DNA from: Alkalibacterium sp. 20
Lineage (GTDB): Bacteria > Bacillota > Bacilli > Lactobacillales > Carnobacteriaceae_A
Length of the DNA stretch: 64,000 nt
Reading direction: 5' to 3'
Assembly (NCBI RefSeq): GCF_001885615.1
Contig: NZ_LSRN01000045.1
Span: 1-64,000, forward strand
A program made the position numbers and the translations under genes. The notes below the pieces were generated by a model. That model did no database searches. It was given only the letters and a program-made list of their open reading frames with translations, and was not told the DNA's origin. This document shows, piece after piece, positions 24,770-34,071 of the stretch (the stretch's first letter is position 1; each line of letters opens with the position of its first letter).

Positions 24770-27520
24770 CTAGTCATTACTTTTTTTATCATTCGTTTTG
24801 CCCCAACTTTTCATATTGAGGGCGGCTAAAATAATCCCCACTAAAGTTAGACCCATACCCATTCGTAGATAAGGCGTACGGTATGTGAACTGTACGTTAT
24901 TCTCTCCAGCAGTCAGCTCAACCCCTACGAAGCCTAAATTCGTGTTCAGCACGTCACTTTCTTCACCGTTGACCACTACAGACCATCCAGCAGAGAATGG
25001 AATAGCGGTCACTAAAAGCTCGTTTGCGTCAGCGGTGATTTCTCCTTCTAACTTTTCACCTGAGAACACTTTAATATCTAAAGCACGTTCCCTTTTTTCG
25101 GCAGCGATACGTTCATCTTCTTGGGCACTGACCGGTACGGCATAAACAGCGATTTCATCTAGGGCATATATACCAGCCTGATCCACGACAATATCCACTT
25201 GCTCTTTTACATCGTTTTCTGTCACGTAACCCATATTAAACAGCATATTCTCCCGATGGAAATAAGAGCTGAAACTGTATTGATCTGACTGATAAATACT
25301 TTTCCTCTGTTCACCATCGTTCACTGCTAAACGGTAATTCGTTGATTGACGCAGCCAAGGCGATTGTTCGAATGGACGGTAGTCTAACCCGTCTAATCGG
25401 ATAAACCACTCGTGTCCGATCAGTTCATCAGGGTCTTCTAAGACGATCGTAAACTGTGTGTTTTCTTCCTCGATTAAAATTTCGTCGTCAGGCAGACTGA
25501 TCGTTTCATTTTCATCATTCTTCACCTCAAAACGAATCTCTTTCACGATACTCTCACTAGACGCTTTTTCCAGTGACGATTCCTGATGGACACTTTCTTC
25601 CAACACCACATTTTCAACTAAAGCAGCTTCTCTTTCCACTGCATTCAGTTCCATAAAATCATTCTCTGAGATGGCTTTCCCCATGGCATATGCAAAAGGG
25701 TACGCATCCGTTGTTTCCGCTAAGATGTACTGCTCATTTTCGTTGTTGCTCAACTCTTCGACTACTTCATAACCAAAAGGAAGATACGACTCATTCTCGG
25801 AATCCGTAATGATATAGCGCACGCCCATTACGTGATTGGCGATACGCCTGTCGTCGATTCCGTTTCTAAGGGGTTGAATGATCTGAAAGCCTGCCGTTTC
25901 GATCGCTTTCGCAAAATCACTGACATAGCCATTCGTAATGGATAAATAGGAATTCAGTCCCATTACATCAAGATATAAAAATTGGTTTCTGACATGGTTG
26001 TCCTGAGAAGTGACTCCCACACGGTAAGGGTCTAAGCCTTTGTCTGGTAAGTATTCTGGTCCATCCGCTAGTACCTGCTGATAGGCTTCTTCAGCTGTTC
26101 CATATTTAATAGAACTGTCCATCTTATTCATGCCAAATGGGTAATAGTAGTACAGGGCATTCGCGATCAAATTCAACATAATTAGACCGATCACTAACCG
26201 ATTTTCATTGAGGCGGGAGATTTTTTTGTCTGATGGCAACTTAAGATATCCCCATATTCCCCAGCCTAAAGCAACCGGAAAAAGCATATAAGGAAGTGAA
26301 CCATCAACAAAAACCCACGTAATAAAGGAAAACACAGAATATAGGATCAGTACCCACTTCATCTTCTTCAAGTAGTCCGTATCCATGTGTTCCCGCTGAT
26401 CCAAAAAGTGAGCTAAAGCCAGTGAAAAGAAGAAAGGCAATGCAAATGAAAAGCGATTATAAGGTCCAGAGAACCCGTTCATCATTGACCCGAAAAAAGG
26501 AAACAATGCGAGTATGAATAATATGATAACCGTCGTTCGAATAAAGCGGTAGTCTGTTTTTTTCCAGATGTACACGAATCCAAATACTGACAGGATAGGA
26601 AATCCGCCGATCATCCAAAAGTAACTTCCGGGACTGACCGTATGCTGGACCAAAGCTAAATAATACTCCAGCGGGTAAAACAGAAGATTGATACCCATTT
26701 CTCCTGCTTGACGAGAAGAATCCAAAAAGCCAAAAACCATAGGCAAGAAAAGGCTAGCTGAGATCAATAATCCGACTGCATAGGCATAAGCTGCCTTCAA
26801 AAAGACGTTTGCAAAAGAAGCCCAGTCCCATTTTTTGTTCAGATACGCAAACCGGACCAGCGCGTATAGAACAGTTAAAAGAGTTAGTTTATAAAAGAAA
26901 TAAAAATTACTTAACGCACTTACCGTCACTGCCACCATAAACAAACGATTGGATCCACCTTTTAGAATCTTATCGATCCCTAAACATAAAAGAGGAAACC
27001 AGATCAAAGGCAGTAAAAAGAACGGATGGCGTGTCACATTAAAAATAACGAAATGTGTAAATGAATAAGCAATGGCTGAAGCCAAACCGGCGTGATGAGA
27101 GACGCGTTGACTCCGAAGAAAGAATAAGAAACTGATCCCGATCGCCCATACACGCAGCAGAATAAGGATGTGATACGCTGCTTCCATTAAATGAGACGGG
27201 AAAAGCAACGCCAAATAAACAAATGGATCTCCGATAGCATAATACCCGTAAGAATAAATTACATCTGCGCCAAGTCCAATATTCCAATCCCATAAGGATA
27301 TACTGCCTTCGTTGACCCATCCTCTGATTTTAGAAATATAATCAAAAAACAGCTGATAATGCTGGGTGAAGCCATCACTTTCCCAGATAAAAGACGTATT
27401 GGTCCAAACAAAATAGCTATAGATCGCACTGATCATTACCAGAAAAAGTCCGGTATACACTAAAAACGTGCGGGATGTGATGTTTCTTTTATCTGTTAAT
27501 TGCCTTGTTTCTTCATGCAT
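24770..27520 (-). CDS. yfhO: YfhO-family membrane glycosyltransferase
   Basis: This is a 916-residue polytopic membrane protein of the GT-C-like YfhO family. It has about a dozen N-terminal hydrophobic helices, then a large extracellular beta-rich part (about residues 480-880) and one final helix. In Bacillus and related species YfhO acts with CsbB and a GtrA flippase to put GlcNAc on lipoteichoic acid; the same job is inferred here from the operon. The ATG at 27520 has AGAGG upstream and overlaps the gtrA end by 8 bp. Confidence 0.9.
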   Translation of the reverse strand: MHEETRQLTDKRNITSRTFLVYTGLFLVMISAIYSYFVWTNTSFIWESDGFTQHYQLFFDYISKIRGWVNEGSISLWDWNIGLGADVIYSYGYYAIGDPFVYLALLFPSHLMEAAYHILILLRVWAIGISFLFFLRSQRVSHHAGLASAIAYSFTHFVIFNVTRHPFFLLPLIWFPLLCLGIDKILKGGSNRLFMVAVTVSALSNFYFFYKLTLLTVLYALVRFAYLNKKWDWASFANVFLKAAYAYAVGLLISASLFLPMVFGFLDSSRQAGEMGINLLFYPLEYYLALVQHTVSPGSYFWMIGGFPILSVFGFVYIWKKTDYRFIRTTVIILFILALFPFFGSMMNGFSGPYNRFSFALPFFFSLALAHFLDQREHMDTDYLKKMKWVLILYSVFSFITWVFVDGSLPYMLFPVALGWGIWGYLKLPSDKKISRLNENRLVIGLIMLNLIANALYYYYPFGMNKMDSSIKYGTAEEAYQQVLADGPEYLPDKGLDPYRVGVTSQDNHVRNQFLYLDVMGLNSYLSITNGYVSDFAKAIETAGFQIIQPLRNGIDDRRIANHVMGVRYIITDSENESYLPFGYEVVEELSNNENEQYILAETTDAYPFAYAMGKAISENDFMELNAVEREAALVENVVLEESVHQESSLEKASSESIVKEIRFEVKNDENETISLPDDEILIEEENTQFTIVLEDPDELIGHEWFIRLDGLDYRPFEQSPWLRQSTNYRLAVNDGEQRKSIYQSDQYSFSSYFHRENMLFNMGYVTENDVKEQVDIVVDQAGIYALDEIAVYAVPVSAQEDERIAAEKRERALDIKVFSGEKLEGEITADANELLVTAIPFSAGWSVVVNGEESDVLNTNLGFVGVELTAGENNVQFTYRTPYLRMGMGLTLVGIILAALNMKSWGKTNDKKSND

Positions 27521-27929
27521 GTGTATTCCTCTTTCTGAAAACAATAAATTTACTGAAGGCGTAATTGAGCAGAACAACGACAACTTCGGTCAACAATTTA
27601 GACACATTGGTGTTGAGGCTGAAATAGGCAACCAAAACCCACATACTTAACATGTCATAAAATCCTGAACCCAAACGAAAACCCACAAATAAAGTGAACT
27701 CTCGAAATAACACTTTGCGGTCCGTTGTTCGTGATTTGAAAACGTATTTTTTGTTCATATAAAAAGCAAATAAAATCGCCACAACAATAGATATAGCATT
27801 GGCAATTAAATAAGAGATACCAAAAATAGTATCAAACAGAAAGAATACACCGAAATTAATAATCGTTGTCAGTACACCGACAAATATATAATCGATCCAC
27901 TGGTGGTACTTTGAATATAGGTGCTTCAT
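27513..27929 (-). CDS. GtrA-family flippase
   Basis: This 138-residue protein has four membrane helices (for example YIFVGVLTTIINFGVFFLF) and the GtrA motif YVFKSR after helix two. It is predicted to flip undecaprenyl-phosphate sugar across the membrane. It overlaps the glycosyltransferase stop by 4 bp and the YfhO start by 8 bp, showing tight coupling. Confidence 0.93.
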   Translation of the reverse strand: MKHLYSKYHQWIDYIFVGVLTTIINFGVFFLFDTIFGISYLIANAISIVVAILFAFYMNKKYVFKSRTTDRKVLFREFTLFVGFRLGSGFYDMLSMWVLVAYFSLNTNVSKLLTEVVVVLLNYAFSKFIVFRKRNTHA

Positions 27930-28891
27930 GACCGGTCTTCCTTACTATCATCTTTATTTGAGTCATTACCTGATTTTTCACGAATGAAATAAGGCGGCCT
28001 TCGCTTTGTTTCAATGAATACTCTTCCTAAATACTCACCAATCACACCAAGTGAAATCAATTGAATACCTCCGAGAAATAGAACGCCTGCTAACAGTGTC
28101 GGATAACCAGCTACATCCGTTCCCAAAAAAATCGTTTTCCCTATTTCAATAAGCAAAAACAAAAATGAAAAAAATGAAATTGCAAAGCCGACATATGACC
28201 AGATTTTCAAAGGTATGGTGCTGTAAGAAGTGATCCCATCCATGGCAAGTTTAAACAGCTTCGGAAAATTCCATTTTGTCAGCCCTGCTGCGCGTTCATC
28301 TGCCACATAGGTTAATTGTTTCTTTTTAAATCCAATCCAACCATACATTCCTTTAGTGTATCGTTCACTCTCACGTAATTCTCGTAGTGCTGCTACACAT
28401 TTTTTATCAAGCAGACGGAAATCACCGGCCAACGGATAGACTTTTTCAGTCGTCATTTGCTGAATCAACTTATAATACAACTCGGATGTCCATTTCTTGA
28501 GTTTACTTTCACCTTTTCTGTCCACTCGAACGGCATAAATATCATCATAACCTTTTTCCCACCACTTCACCATTTCCAGTATCAACTCAGGTGGTTGTTG
28601 TAAATCTCCGTCAATGACTACTACGGCATCGCCATCTGCATAATCAAATCCTGCCAGCATAGCCAACTCTTTGCCAAAATTTCTGGATAAATCAACGTAA
28701 TTTACTCTTGGTTCTTTTTCTCTGATTTCTTTGATTTTATCTAATGTCTGATCTTCGCTTCCATCATTTATAAATAAAAATTCGCACTCAATATTGGTTA
28801 GACTTTTACTCATGTCGTCCAATCGGCGAACTAATTGAGGTAGTACTTCTTCTTCATTATAAATAGGGATTACAATTGTTATTGTTTTCAT
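27926..28891 (-). CDS. csbB: GT2 glycosyltransferase (CsbB/GtrB type)
   Basis: This 321-residue enzyme loads a sugar onto undecaprenyl phosphate on the inner membrane face. The GT2 domain shows IVIPIYNEEEVLPQLV at the start and the metal-binding VIDGDLQQPPELI. Two C-terminal helices (about residues 230-290) anchor it. It is the first gene of csbB-gtrA-yfhO. The ATG has GGAGGG upstream. The sugar is probably GlcNAc by analogy. Confidence 0.9.
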   Translation of the reverse strand: MKTITIVIPIYNEEEVLPQLVRRLDDMSKSLTNIECEFLFINDGSEDQTLDKIKEIREKEPRVNYVDLSRNFGKELAMLAGFDYADGDAVVVIDGDLQQPPELILEMVKWWEKGYDDIYAVRVDRKGESKLKKWTSELYYKLIQQMTTEKVYPLAGDFRLLDKKCVAALRELRESERYTKGMYGWIGFKKKQLTYVADERAAGLTKWNFPKLFKLAMDGITSYSTIPLKIWSYVGFAISFFSFLFLLIEIGKTIFLGTDVAGYPTLLAGVLFLGGIQLISLGVIGEYLGRVFIETKRRPPYFIREKSGNDSNKDDSKEDRS

Positions 28892-29286
28892 TTTTCCCTC
28901 CAGAATTTTACTAGCTGAGCTTTTTACTCATTTTCTTATTGTATCACGATATCTCTAAAATTGCCTTTCATACAATTTTTTTTCAAAAAGCTACACCATC
29001 TCGATACTACAAATCCCCACTATTATCGTATATGTAATCTGAACTTAAAGCTCCATTTTTTATCATCGCTGTTCCTTTTTTTTCGTGAAAATGACCATCT
29101 CCAAAAAGATCCCCAAACAAAAATGGATCCTCTGTTTTGGATCCGAAAATCAAGCTGTTATTTTAAGTTTCACAAATAATATGTTCATTATCAGCCTCTA
29201 CAGTGAACTCTTATCAAATGCCTATGTTAGATTTCTTGTTTAAAAAATCATAAATCAGTATACTGAATATATAAGGAGCGGATATT
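28892..29286. other. divergent intergenic region
   Basis: This holds the promoters of csbB (minus) and the GST gene (plus; AAGGAG before 29287). There is a short imperfect inverted repeat around ggatcc at about 29126-29145. I see no coding sequence. Confidence 0.4.
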
Positions 29287-30072
29287 ATGTCAAACTATGA
29301 AACACCTAAAGTATGGGAATGGAATCAGGAAGAGAAGAATCAGTTCGGTAACCAGCCTGTCGCCGGAAGTCGATTTGAACAAACACTTCCAGTAGGCGAA
29401 CACCCCTTGCAAGTCTATTCATTAGGAACACCTAACGGACAGAAAGTGGCGATCATGCTGGAAGAGTTGAGAGAAGCTGGTGTTAAATCGGCTGAATATG
29501 ACTTATATAAAATCCACATTGGAGAAGGCGATCAGTTCGGTAGTGACTTTGTTGAAATCAACCCTAACTCGAAAATTCCAGCCATGGTGGATCATTCACA
29601 GGATAAACCAGTTCGTATATTTGAGTCAGTTAACATTCTATTATATTTAGCTGATAAATATGAACAGTTTATTCCGATAACACTTTCTGAGAGAACGGAA
29701 CTGATGAACTGGCTGTTCTGGCAAACAGGAGCTGCACCGTATCTAGGTGGCGGTTTTGGCCACTTCTACGCCTACGCACCCTTTGCACAGGAGTACCCGA
29801 TCAATCGTTTTACCATGGAAACAAAACGTCAACTTGATTTACTCGATAGACATTTAGCAGATAAAGAGTATATAAACGGCGATGACTATACCATTGCGGA
29901 CATGGCAATCTGGCCATGGTACGGGCGCCTTGTTCAAGGTGCGTTGTACGGCGATGCCGCGGAGTTTTTAAAAGCTGACGAGTATAAGAACTTAAACGAG
30001 TGGGCCGACCGCATCGGTGAACGGCCTGCCGTAAAACGTGCACTGGCTTTAGAATATAAGAATATAAAATAA
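29287..30072 (+). CDS. glutathione S-transferase, YghU type
   Basis: This 261-residue GST resembles E. coli YghU, a thiol-disulfide active member. The opening VWEWNQEEKNQFG, the thioredoxin-fold segment HPLQVYSLGTPNGQKV and the helical C-domain with LFWQTGAAPYLGGGFGHFY are visible. The ATG has AGGAGCGG upstream. A strong hairpin follows. A dead copy of the same gene lies at 23715-23855, so this gene family has been duplicated or replaced in the region. Confidence 0.92.
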   Translation: MSNYETPKVWEWNQEEKNQFGNQPVAGSRFEQTLPVGEHPLQVYSLGTPNGQKVAIMLEELREAGVKSAEYDLYKIHIGEGDQFGSDFVEINPNSKIPAMVDHSQDKPVRIFESVNILLYLADKYEQFIPITLSERTELMNWLFWQTGAAPYLGGGFGHFYAYAPFAQEYPINRFTMETKRQLDLLDRHLADKEYINGDDYTIADMAIWPWYGRLVQGALYGDAAEFLKADEYKNLNEWADRIGERPAVKRALALEYKNIK

Positions 30073-30090
30073 TATCTCCTATCGATAACA

Positions 30091-30128
30091 AAACCTCGAA
30101 GTGCCATTAACGGCACTTCGAGGTTTTT
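30091..30128 (+). terminator. terminator of the GST gene
   Basis: The 15-bp stem aaacctcgaagtgcc/ggcacttcgaggttt is followed by a T-run. Confidence 0.92.
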
Positions 30129-30135
30129 ACTGTTA

Positions 30136-30309
30136 TTAAGCATTGATCAGTACAAGCGCGATGATCGTCATGACAATGGCCAACTGATTCTTCCGCTCAA
30201 TTTTTTGTCTATAAATGAGTAAGCCGTCTATATTTATTAATACGATACTGCCGGCACTGTAGATTGGGAAAGCCACTGAAGTCGTCACTGTATCAAGTGA
30301 CAATATTAA
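30136..30309 (-). pseudogene. 3' remnant of an EamA/DMT-family transporter
   Basis: The minus-strand frame ends with IVLINIDGLLIYRQKIER and NQLAIVMTIIALVLINA, typical of the last helix-loop-helix of drug/metabolite (EamA) transporters. Only about 55 residues exist and the frame begins inside the terminator hairpin at 30310. It is a cut-off gene end, and no full-length relative is in the window. Confidence 0.65.
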
Positions 30310-30351
30310 AAAAATCGCTCCCTTTGACAAAAGTCAAAGGGAGCGATTTTT
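30310..30351. terminator. terminator of the fasciclin gene
   Basis: The perfect 19-bp stem (tcgctccctttgac/gtcaaagggagcga plus A/T runs) is strong in both directions. It lies 94 bp past the fasciclin stop. Confidence 0.9.
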
Positions 30352-30444
30352 TATTTTCAAGAACAAAATAAAACTATCATTAAAGTAGATAAGCATACAT
30401 TTTTTAGATCACTGCATTAATGATGAGGAAAATGCATCGGTGAA

Positions 30445-31101
30445 TTACTCTGCTTCTACTTCTTGTAATTCAAAATCAGAAGGAACCAAGACGGTATCGA
30501 TTGCGTGTACAACACCGTTTGACGCTTCGATATCGGTTGTAATAATTGTTGATTCATTCACCATGGGATCACCTGACAAGTCAAAAGTCAATTCTTCTCC
30601 ATTAACAGTTTCTGCTGTCATCCCATCTGTTAAATCAGCGGCTAAAACATTACCGGACACAACATGATACGTAAGAATCTGTTCTAAATCTGGTTGTGCG
30701 AGTAATTCGTCGGCTGTAATATCTAATTCACCCAACAGTGTTTCAAAGGCAGCGTTAGTCGGTGCAAACACTGTGAACGGTCCTTCCCCTTGAAGCGTTT
30801 CAACAAGTTCTGCTTCTTGAAGAGCAGCGACCAAGATACTAAAATCAGGATCACCTTGTGCAATACCGACAATATCTTCTTCGGCTTCGCCAGCTGGGTC
30901 TTCGTCTGCCATTTCATCGTCTGCTATTTCATCGTCTGCCATTTCATCATCTGCCATTTCATCATCAACCGGCTCTTCAACAGCTGGGTCTTCGTCGACT
31001 GATGGTTCGTCCGTATCATCGGTCCCACAGGCGGCTAATAAAGCTAGAGCTGAAAAAGAGAGAACACCCAATCGTAACCTCTTCAATACTTCTTTGTTCA
31101 T
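30445..31101 (-). CDS. fasciclin-domain lipoprotein
   Basis: This is a 218-residue surface lipoprotein. The signal peptide ends in lipobox LAAC (Cys at about 25). An acidic linker follows (about 26-78) containing four DDEMA/DDEIA repeats from a 15-bp tandem DNA repeat. One fasciclin (FAS1) domain then runs to the end, with FTVFAPTNAAFE and ILTYHVVSGN as hallmark segments. FAS1 domains mediate adhesion. Its gene is single, with GAGGAAGGA before the ATG. Confidence 0.93.
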   Translation of the reverse strand: MNKEVLKRLRLGVLSFSALALLAACGTDDTDEPSVDEDPAVEEPVDDEMADDEMADDEIADDEMADEDPAGEAEEDIVGIAQGDPDFSILVAALQEAELVETLQGEGPFTVFAPTNAAFETLLGELDITADELLAQPDLEQILTYHVVSGNVLAADLTDGMTAETVNGEELTFDLSGDPMVNESTIITTDIEASNGVVHAIDTVLVPSDFELQEVEAE

Positions 31102-31426
31102 AAAAATCCTTCCTCTCTAATAGTGTACATAGAATGCTTCGACAATAGAGAACAAATACTTCTTCTTTACACCATCATACTAATAAAAAGAATACTGTAA
31201 GTCAATTAATAGGCTCGAAGAAAAACACGTGCCAGTTATTTTTGACCGACTCAAAATAGGACTTATTATATTAGACTTTTATCCTTCAAAGCAGCATTCT
31301 TACAAAATTCACATATTAATTTTTCATTTAGCGTTCCATCCTGCAAACAACATCTCCTCTCTAAATTCCATTAGAGCAGAAATGGATTTTGACACTTATA
31401 CTTGAATTAACAGTCTTTCCAAATAA
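31102..31426. other. gene-free interval upstream of fasciclin
   Basis: This AT-rich stretch holds the fasciclin promoter region. I see no ORF with a ribosome site and no strong structure before the terminator at 31427. Confidence 0.4.
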
Positions 31427-31469
31427 ATAAAGGACCGCAACGTTATTTCTTCGTTACGATCCTTTTTAC
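31427..31469 (-). terminator. terminator following sufB tail 3
   Basis: On the minus strand the stem AAAGGATCGTAACG pairs with CGTTGCGGTCCTTT using two G-U wobbles. It sits just downstream of the short sufB tail. No other gene needs a minus-strand terminator here. Confidence 0.65.
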
Positions 31470-31476
31470 TTATTAT

Positions 31477-31513
31477 TATCCCACTGATCCTGTCATCTCA
31501 TAATTAATGAGTG
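31477..31513 (-). pseudogene. short sufB 3'-end fragment (tail 3)
   Basis: The minus strand encodes LINYEMTGSVG followed by a stop, matching the SufB end [11 protein letters not shown]. About 33 bases align with few mismatches. It is too short to be found by ORF size but has the same strand, the same stop and a terminator behind it, like the other sufB tails. Confidence 0.75.
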
Positions 31514-31645
31514 AGATGAAAACTTCCGAATCTTGTTTAGCACTAATTATTTTCAGCATTCATAGCGGGAAGCACTGGCGATTAGATAGTATGAGGATTC
31601 GTCGAATTAACAGGTTATTCAAACTATCTATTGTGAAGAAAAAAC

Positions 31646-31700
31646 ACAAATGGGATGTCAATCCATATTGCTTGACATCCCATTTGTATAGACATACACT
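31646..31700 (+). promoter_or_regulatory. promoter within a 15-bp inverted repeat
   Basis: The arms CAAATGGGATGTCAA (31646-31660 region) and TTGACATCCCATTTG (31672-31686) are perfect inverted repeats. A -35 TTGACA (31672-31677) lies inside the right arm, with 17 nt to a -10 TACACT (31695-31700), driving the HdeD-like gene. On the minus strand the same hairpin is followed by a T-run, so a terminator is an alternative reading. Confidence 0.55.
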
Positions 31701-31742
31701 CACACTATAAAGTAAAGGAGATAAGTAAAGTAGGGTTTATCA

Positions 31743-32279
31743 ATGAAAAAAGAACGCTTGAAATTTCTTTTTCAAGGTATTCTGTTGTTGATTTTAGGCA
31801 TGTTATTTATGTCTAACCCAGTCCGTCAGCGTGTTATATTTTTAACGGTTATCGGGGTCACATTTACTATTATAGGCATTGTTACTGTCATTGATGGTAT
31901 CTTCATGACGAAAGAAACCAAGTATAAAATAGTGCGTATATTTGAAGGTTTACTAATTAGCGCTATTGGTGTAGTCTTCTTTTTAAGAAACCCCGCACGT
32001 GGGGCTTTTCTTGTGGTTAGTCTAGTTGTTATTATGCTGATGATTTTAGCTGTCACTAATACTCTTGCTATTTTCAAATCGGAGAATAATTTAAAATGGG
32101 TTGCTATTGTGTTGAACATTCTGGTTGTTTGGTTTGGTATCCTATCCTTATTTGACCCACAATTAGCAGTGGCTATTTTTTACTGGACTGTTTCCTTTCA
32201 ATTGATTTTCACTGGCGTTAACAATGTTATGATGTATTTCCTTATTCCTGACTTAGAGAACTTTGAGCAAGAGACTTAA
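31743..32279 (+). CDS. HdeD/DUF308-family membrane protein
   Basis: This 178-residue protein has six hydrophobic helices in three repeated pairs, each pair resembling ILLLILGMLFMSNPV, as in HdeD/DUF308 proteins. These are linked to acid stress in enterics; in Firmicutes the role is unknown. The ATG at 31743 has only a weak ribosome site (TAGGGT); an upstream AGGAG is too far (22 nt) and a stop blocks extension. It is a lone plus-strand gene between sufB tails 3 and 4. Confidence 0.85.
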   Translation: MKKERLKFLFQGILLLILGMLFMSNPVRQRVIFLTVIGVTFTIIGIVTVIDGIFMTKETKYKIVRIFEGLLISAIGVVFFLRNPARGAFLVVSLVVIMLMILAVTNTLAIFKSENNLKWVAIVLNILVVWFGILSLFDPQLAVAIFYWTVSFQLIFTGVNNVMMYFLIPDLENFEQET

Positions 32280-32290
32280 TTCAAATATAT

Positions 32291-32331
32291 AACAACGCAG
32301 CCCCCTTGATGACAGGGGCTGCGTTGTTTTT
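32291..32331 (+). terminator. terminator of the HdeD-like gene
   Basis: The stem aacaacgcagcccc/ggggctgcgttgtt is followed by TTTT. Confidence 0.9.
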
Positions 32332-32480
32332 AGTTTGTTATTGCTTACGTTATAAAGAATGAATACGACACTATGGGAAAAAAAAAATAATGGTCGATCC
32401 AGCTTTTTGACAAGTGAACGCTAATATAAGTTTCACTTGAGTAAAATACCAAAAGCGAAAATGATTTTAGCAAAAAGAGA
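32332..32480. other. short gene-free interval
   Basis: Nothing recognisable is seen between the converging terminators at 32291-32331 and 32481-32522. Confidence 0.4.
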
Positions 32481-32522
32481 AACCCGAGTTAATTTGTATG
32501 TATCAACAAATTAACTCGGGTT
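32481..32522 (-). terminator. terminator following sufB tail 4
   Basis: A perfect 16-bp stem (aacccgagttaatttg/caaattaactcgggtt) with a 10-nt loop is followed on the minus strand by TCTCTTTTTG. It lies 60 bp past the tail-4 stop and differs completely from the terminator of the intact sufB. Confidence 0.85.
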
Positions 32523-32582
32523 TTCTTATGCTAGCTTAAGACGGGATTTTTGTCCCGGTATCAGCCTAATTTGCTTAATGTT

Positions 32583-33176
32583 TTATCCCACTGATCCTTC
32601 CATCTCATAACTGATGAGACGGTTCAGTTCAACGGCGTATTCCATTGGCAATTCTTTGGTGAACGGTTCAACGAAGCCCATGACGATCATTTCCGTCGCG
32701 GTTTCTTCGTTGAGTCCTCTACTCATTAGATAATAAAGTTGTTCTTCTGAAATCTTCGAAACTTTCGCTTCATGCTCCAATGACACGTTTGAGTTGTGGA
32801 TCTCATTGAATGGAATAGTATCAGATTTCGACAGGTCATCCATGATAATGGTGTCACACTCGATATGTGAAATTGAACCTTCGGAGTTTTTGCCGAAGGT
32901 GACTTGTCCACGGTAGTTAACGGCTCCGCCATCTTTGGCGATCGATTTAGACACGATCGAGCTGGATGTGTTCGGTGCGTTGTGGATTATTTTCGCCCCA
33001 GTGTCCTGAACTTGTCCTTCACCGGCCATCGCGATCGACATGGTTGTTCCGCGTGCGCCGCGTCCGTTCAAGTGGATACTTGGGTATTTCATGGTCGTTT
33101 TAGCACCCAGGTTCCCGTCGATCCATTCGACTGTTGCGCCTTCAGCATGGACACATTCAGTAACTAAGAGGTTTTA
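32583..33176 (-). pseudogene. sufB 3'-end fragment, about 590 bp (tail 4)
   Basis: This corresponds to the last 195 or so residues of SufB in one open frame, ending SYEMEGSVG and a stop. The span 32609-32918 is identical, base for base, to 36368-36677 in the intact gene. Upstream of that the two differ mostly silently (about 85 percent identity by eye). The fragment begins near [16 protein letters not shown], has no start region, and starts about 15 bp from the toxin gene stop. The SufB C-terminal half alone should not function. Confidence 0.95.
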
Positions 33177-33190
33177 CAATATACTTTTTC

Positions 33191-34048
33191 TCAATGTTCT
33201 CTATCATACATATCGATTCCTCTTTGGATTTGAGCCTGATCTCTAGGGTCATCAAAGAAAGAAGAGTAGTATTTAATACTTGAAGTTCCACTAATAACTT
33301 GATACATTCCTGCAGAACTTTTTAAAGTAGCACCACTAAAAACAGCTCTTCCTACGTATCCATAATGAAAATTACCAATTGCTTCTCCAGTCATTGTTGT
33401 TCCTAAATCATCAATATAATATGATGTATTGGTTCCTAATTGTGCTTTCATATCCCAGACTCCACCTGTTCTTACTCTTTGGGCAAAATACAAGCCGGCA
33501 ACCGCGTGCCTTGTCCCAAAAGGAGCATTATCAAATACTGACTTCAAAGTATTTTTATTGTTTCTAGTAGTATACATTATGTTTATTATTGCTATTGCCT
33601 GAGGTCTCATGGTAAATTCAGGCTCTATGTTTTGCACAATACTAAATACCAGATCATGATCAATCGAAATGGCTTGATTTGCAACTAAAGAATTCATTCT
33701 ATATACAAAGTTTTTAATAGTCTCTATTTCTTCAGTGGAACGGGATTCTAATATAGGATACCCATTATAATCTTCCTTGATTTGACCATTTGGAGTAATA
33801 GAAATATATTTTTTGTTTTGGATAAGAAATGCATATGCTTCTTCATCTGTTTGTATTTCCTCTATTTTTAGTTTTTTTGCAGTATTGTAAACATCTAAGA
33901 ATGTATCATTAAGATTTTCTGACTCTCTTTCAACATATTGTTGTTCATTGGTAACTTTCTCATTTGCAGAAACATTATCTACATTCAATAAAACTGGACT
34001 TAAAAGATTGATAGTGCTCAATAAAATAAAACTCTTTTTAAAATTCAT
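33191..34048 (-). CDS. secreted polymorphic toxin type 44
   Basis: This is a 285-residue exported protein. It has a Sec signal peptide at about 1-29 (hydrophobic core FILLSTINLLSPVLL, cleavage near VSA-NEK), a helical middle, and a C-terminal bacterial toxin 44-like domain: GVWDMKAQLG, GNFHYGYVGRA and the ending FFDDPRDQAQIQRGIDMYD, which fit that family. The toxin's molecular target is not established to my knowledge. It has no LXG, WXG or RHS export region, so Sec export is predicted. The ATG has GGAGG 6 nt upstream. No immunity-sized gene lies downstream; sufB tail 4 begins there instead. Confidence 0.82.
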   Translation of the reverse strand: MNFKKSFILLSTINLLSPVLLNVDNVSANEKVTNEQQYVERESENLNDTFLDVYNTAKKLKIEEIQTDEEAYAFLIQNKKYISITPNGQIKEDYNGYPILESRSTEEIETIKNFVYRMNSLVANQAISIDHDLVFSIVQNIEPEFTMRPQAIAIINIMYTTRNNKNTLKSVFDNAPFGTRHAVAGLYFAQRVRTGGVWDMKAQLGTNTSYYIDDLGTTMTGEAIGNFHYGYVGRAVFSGATLKSSAGMYQVISGTSSIKYYSSFFDDPRDQAQIQRGIDMYDREH

Positions 34049-34071
34049 CAGATTCCTCCATTTTCATCTTT

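Noticed and set aside
28961-29179. 72-codon plus-strand frame in the csbB-GST interval
   Set aside because: It has no ribosome site, low-complexity composition and no recognisable features.
32583-33092. Second functional sufB
   Set aside because: Only the C-terminal part exists, with no start region or ribosome site; it is a tail fragment.
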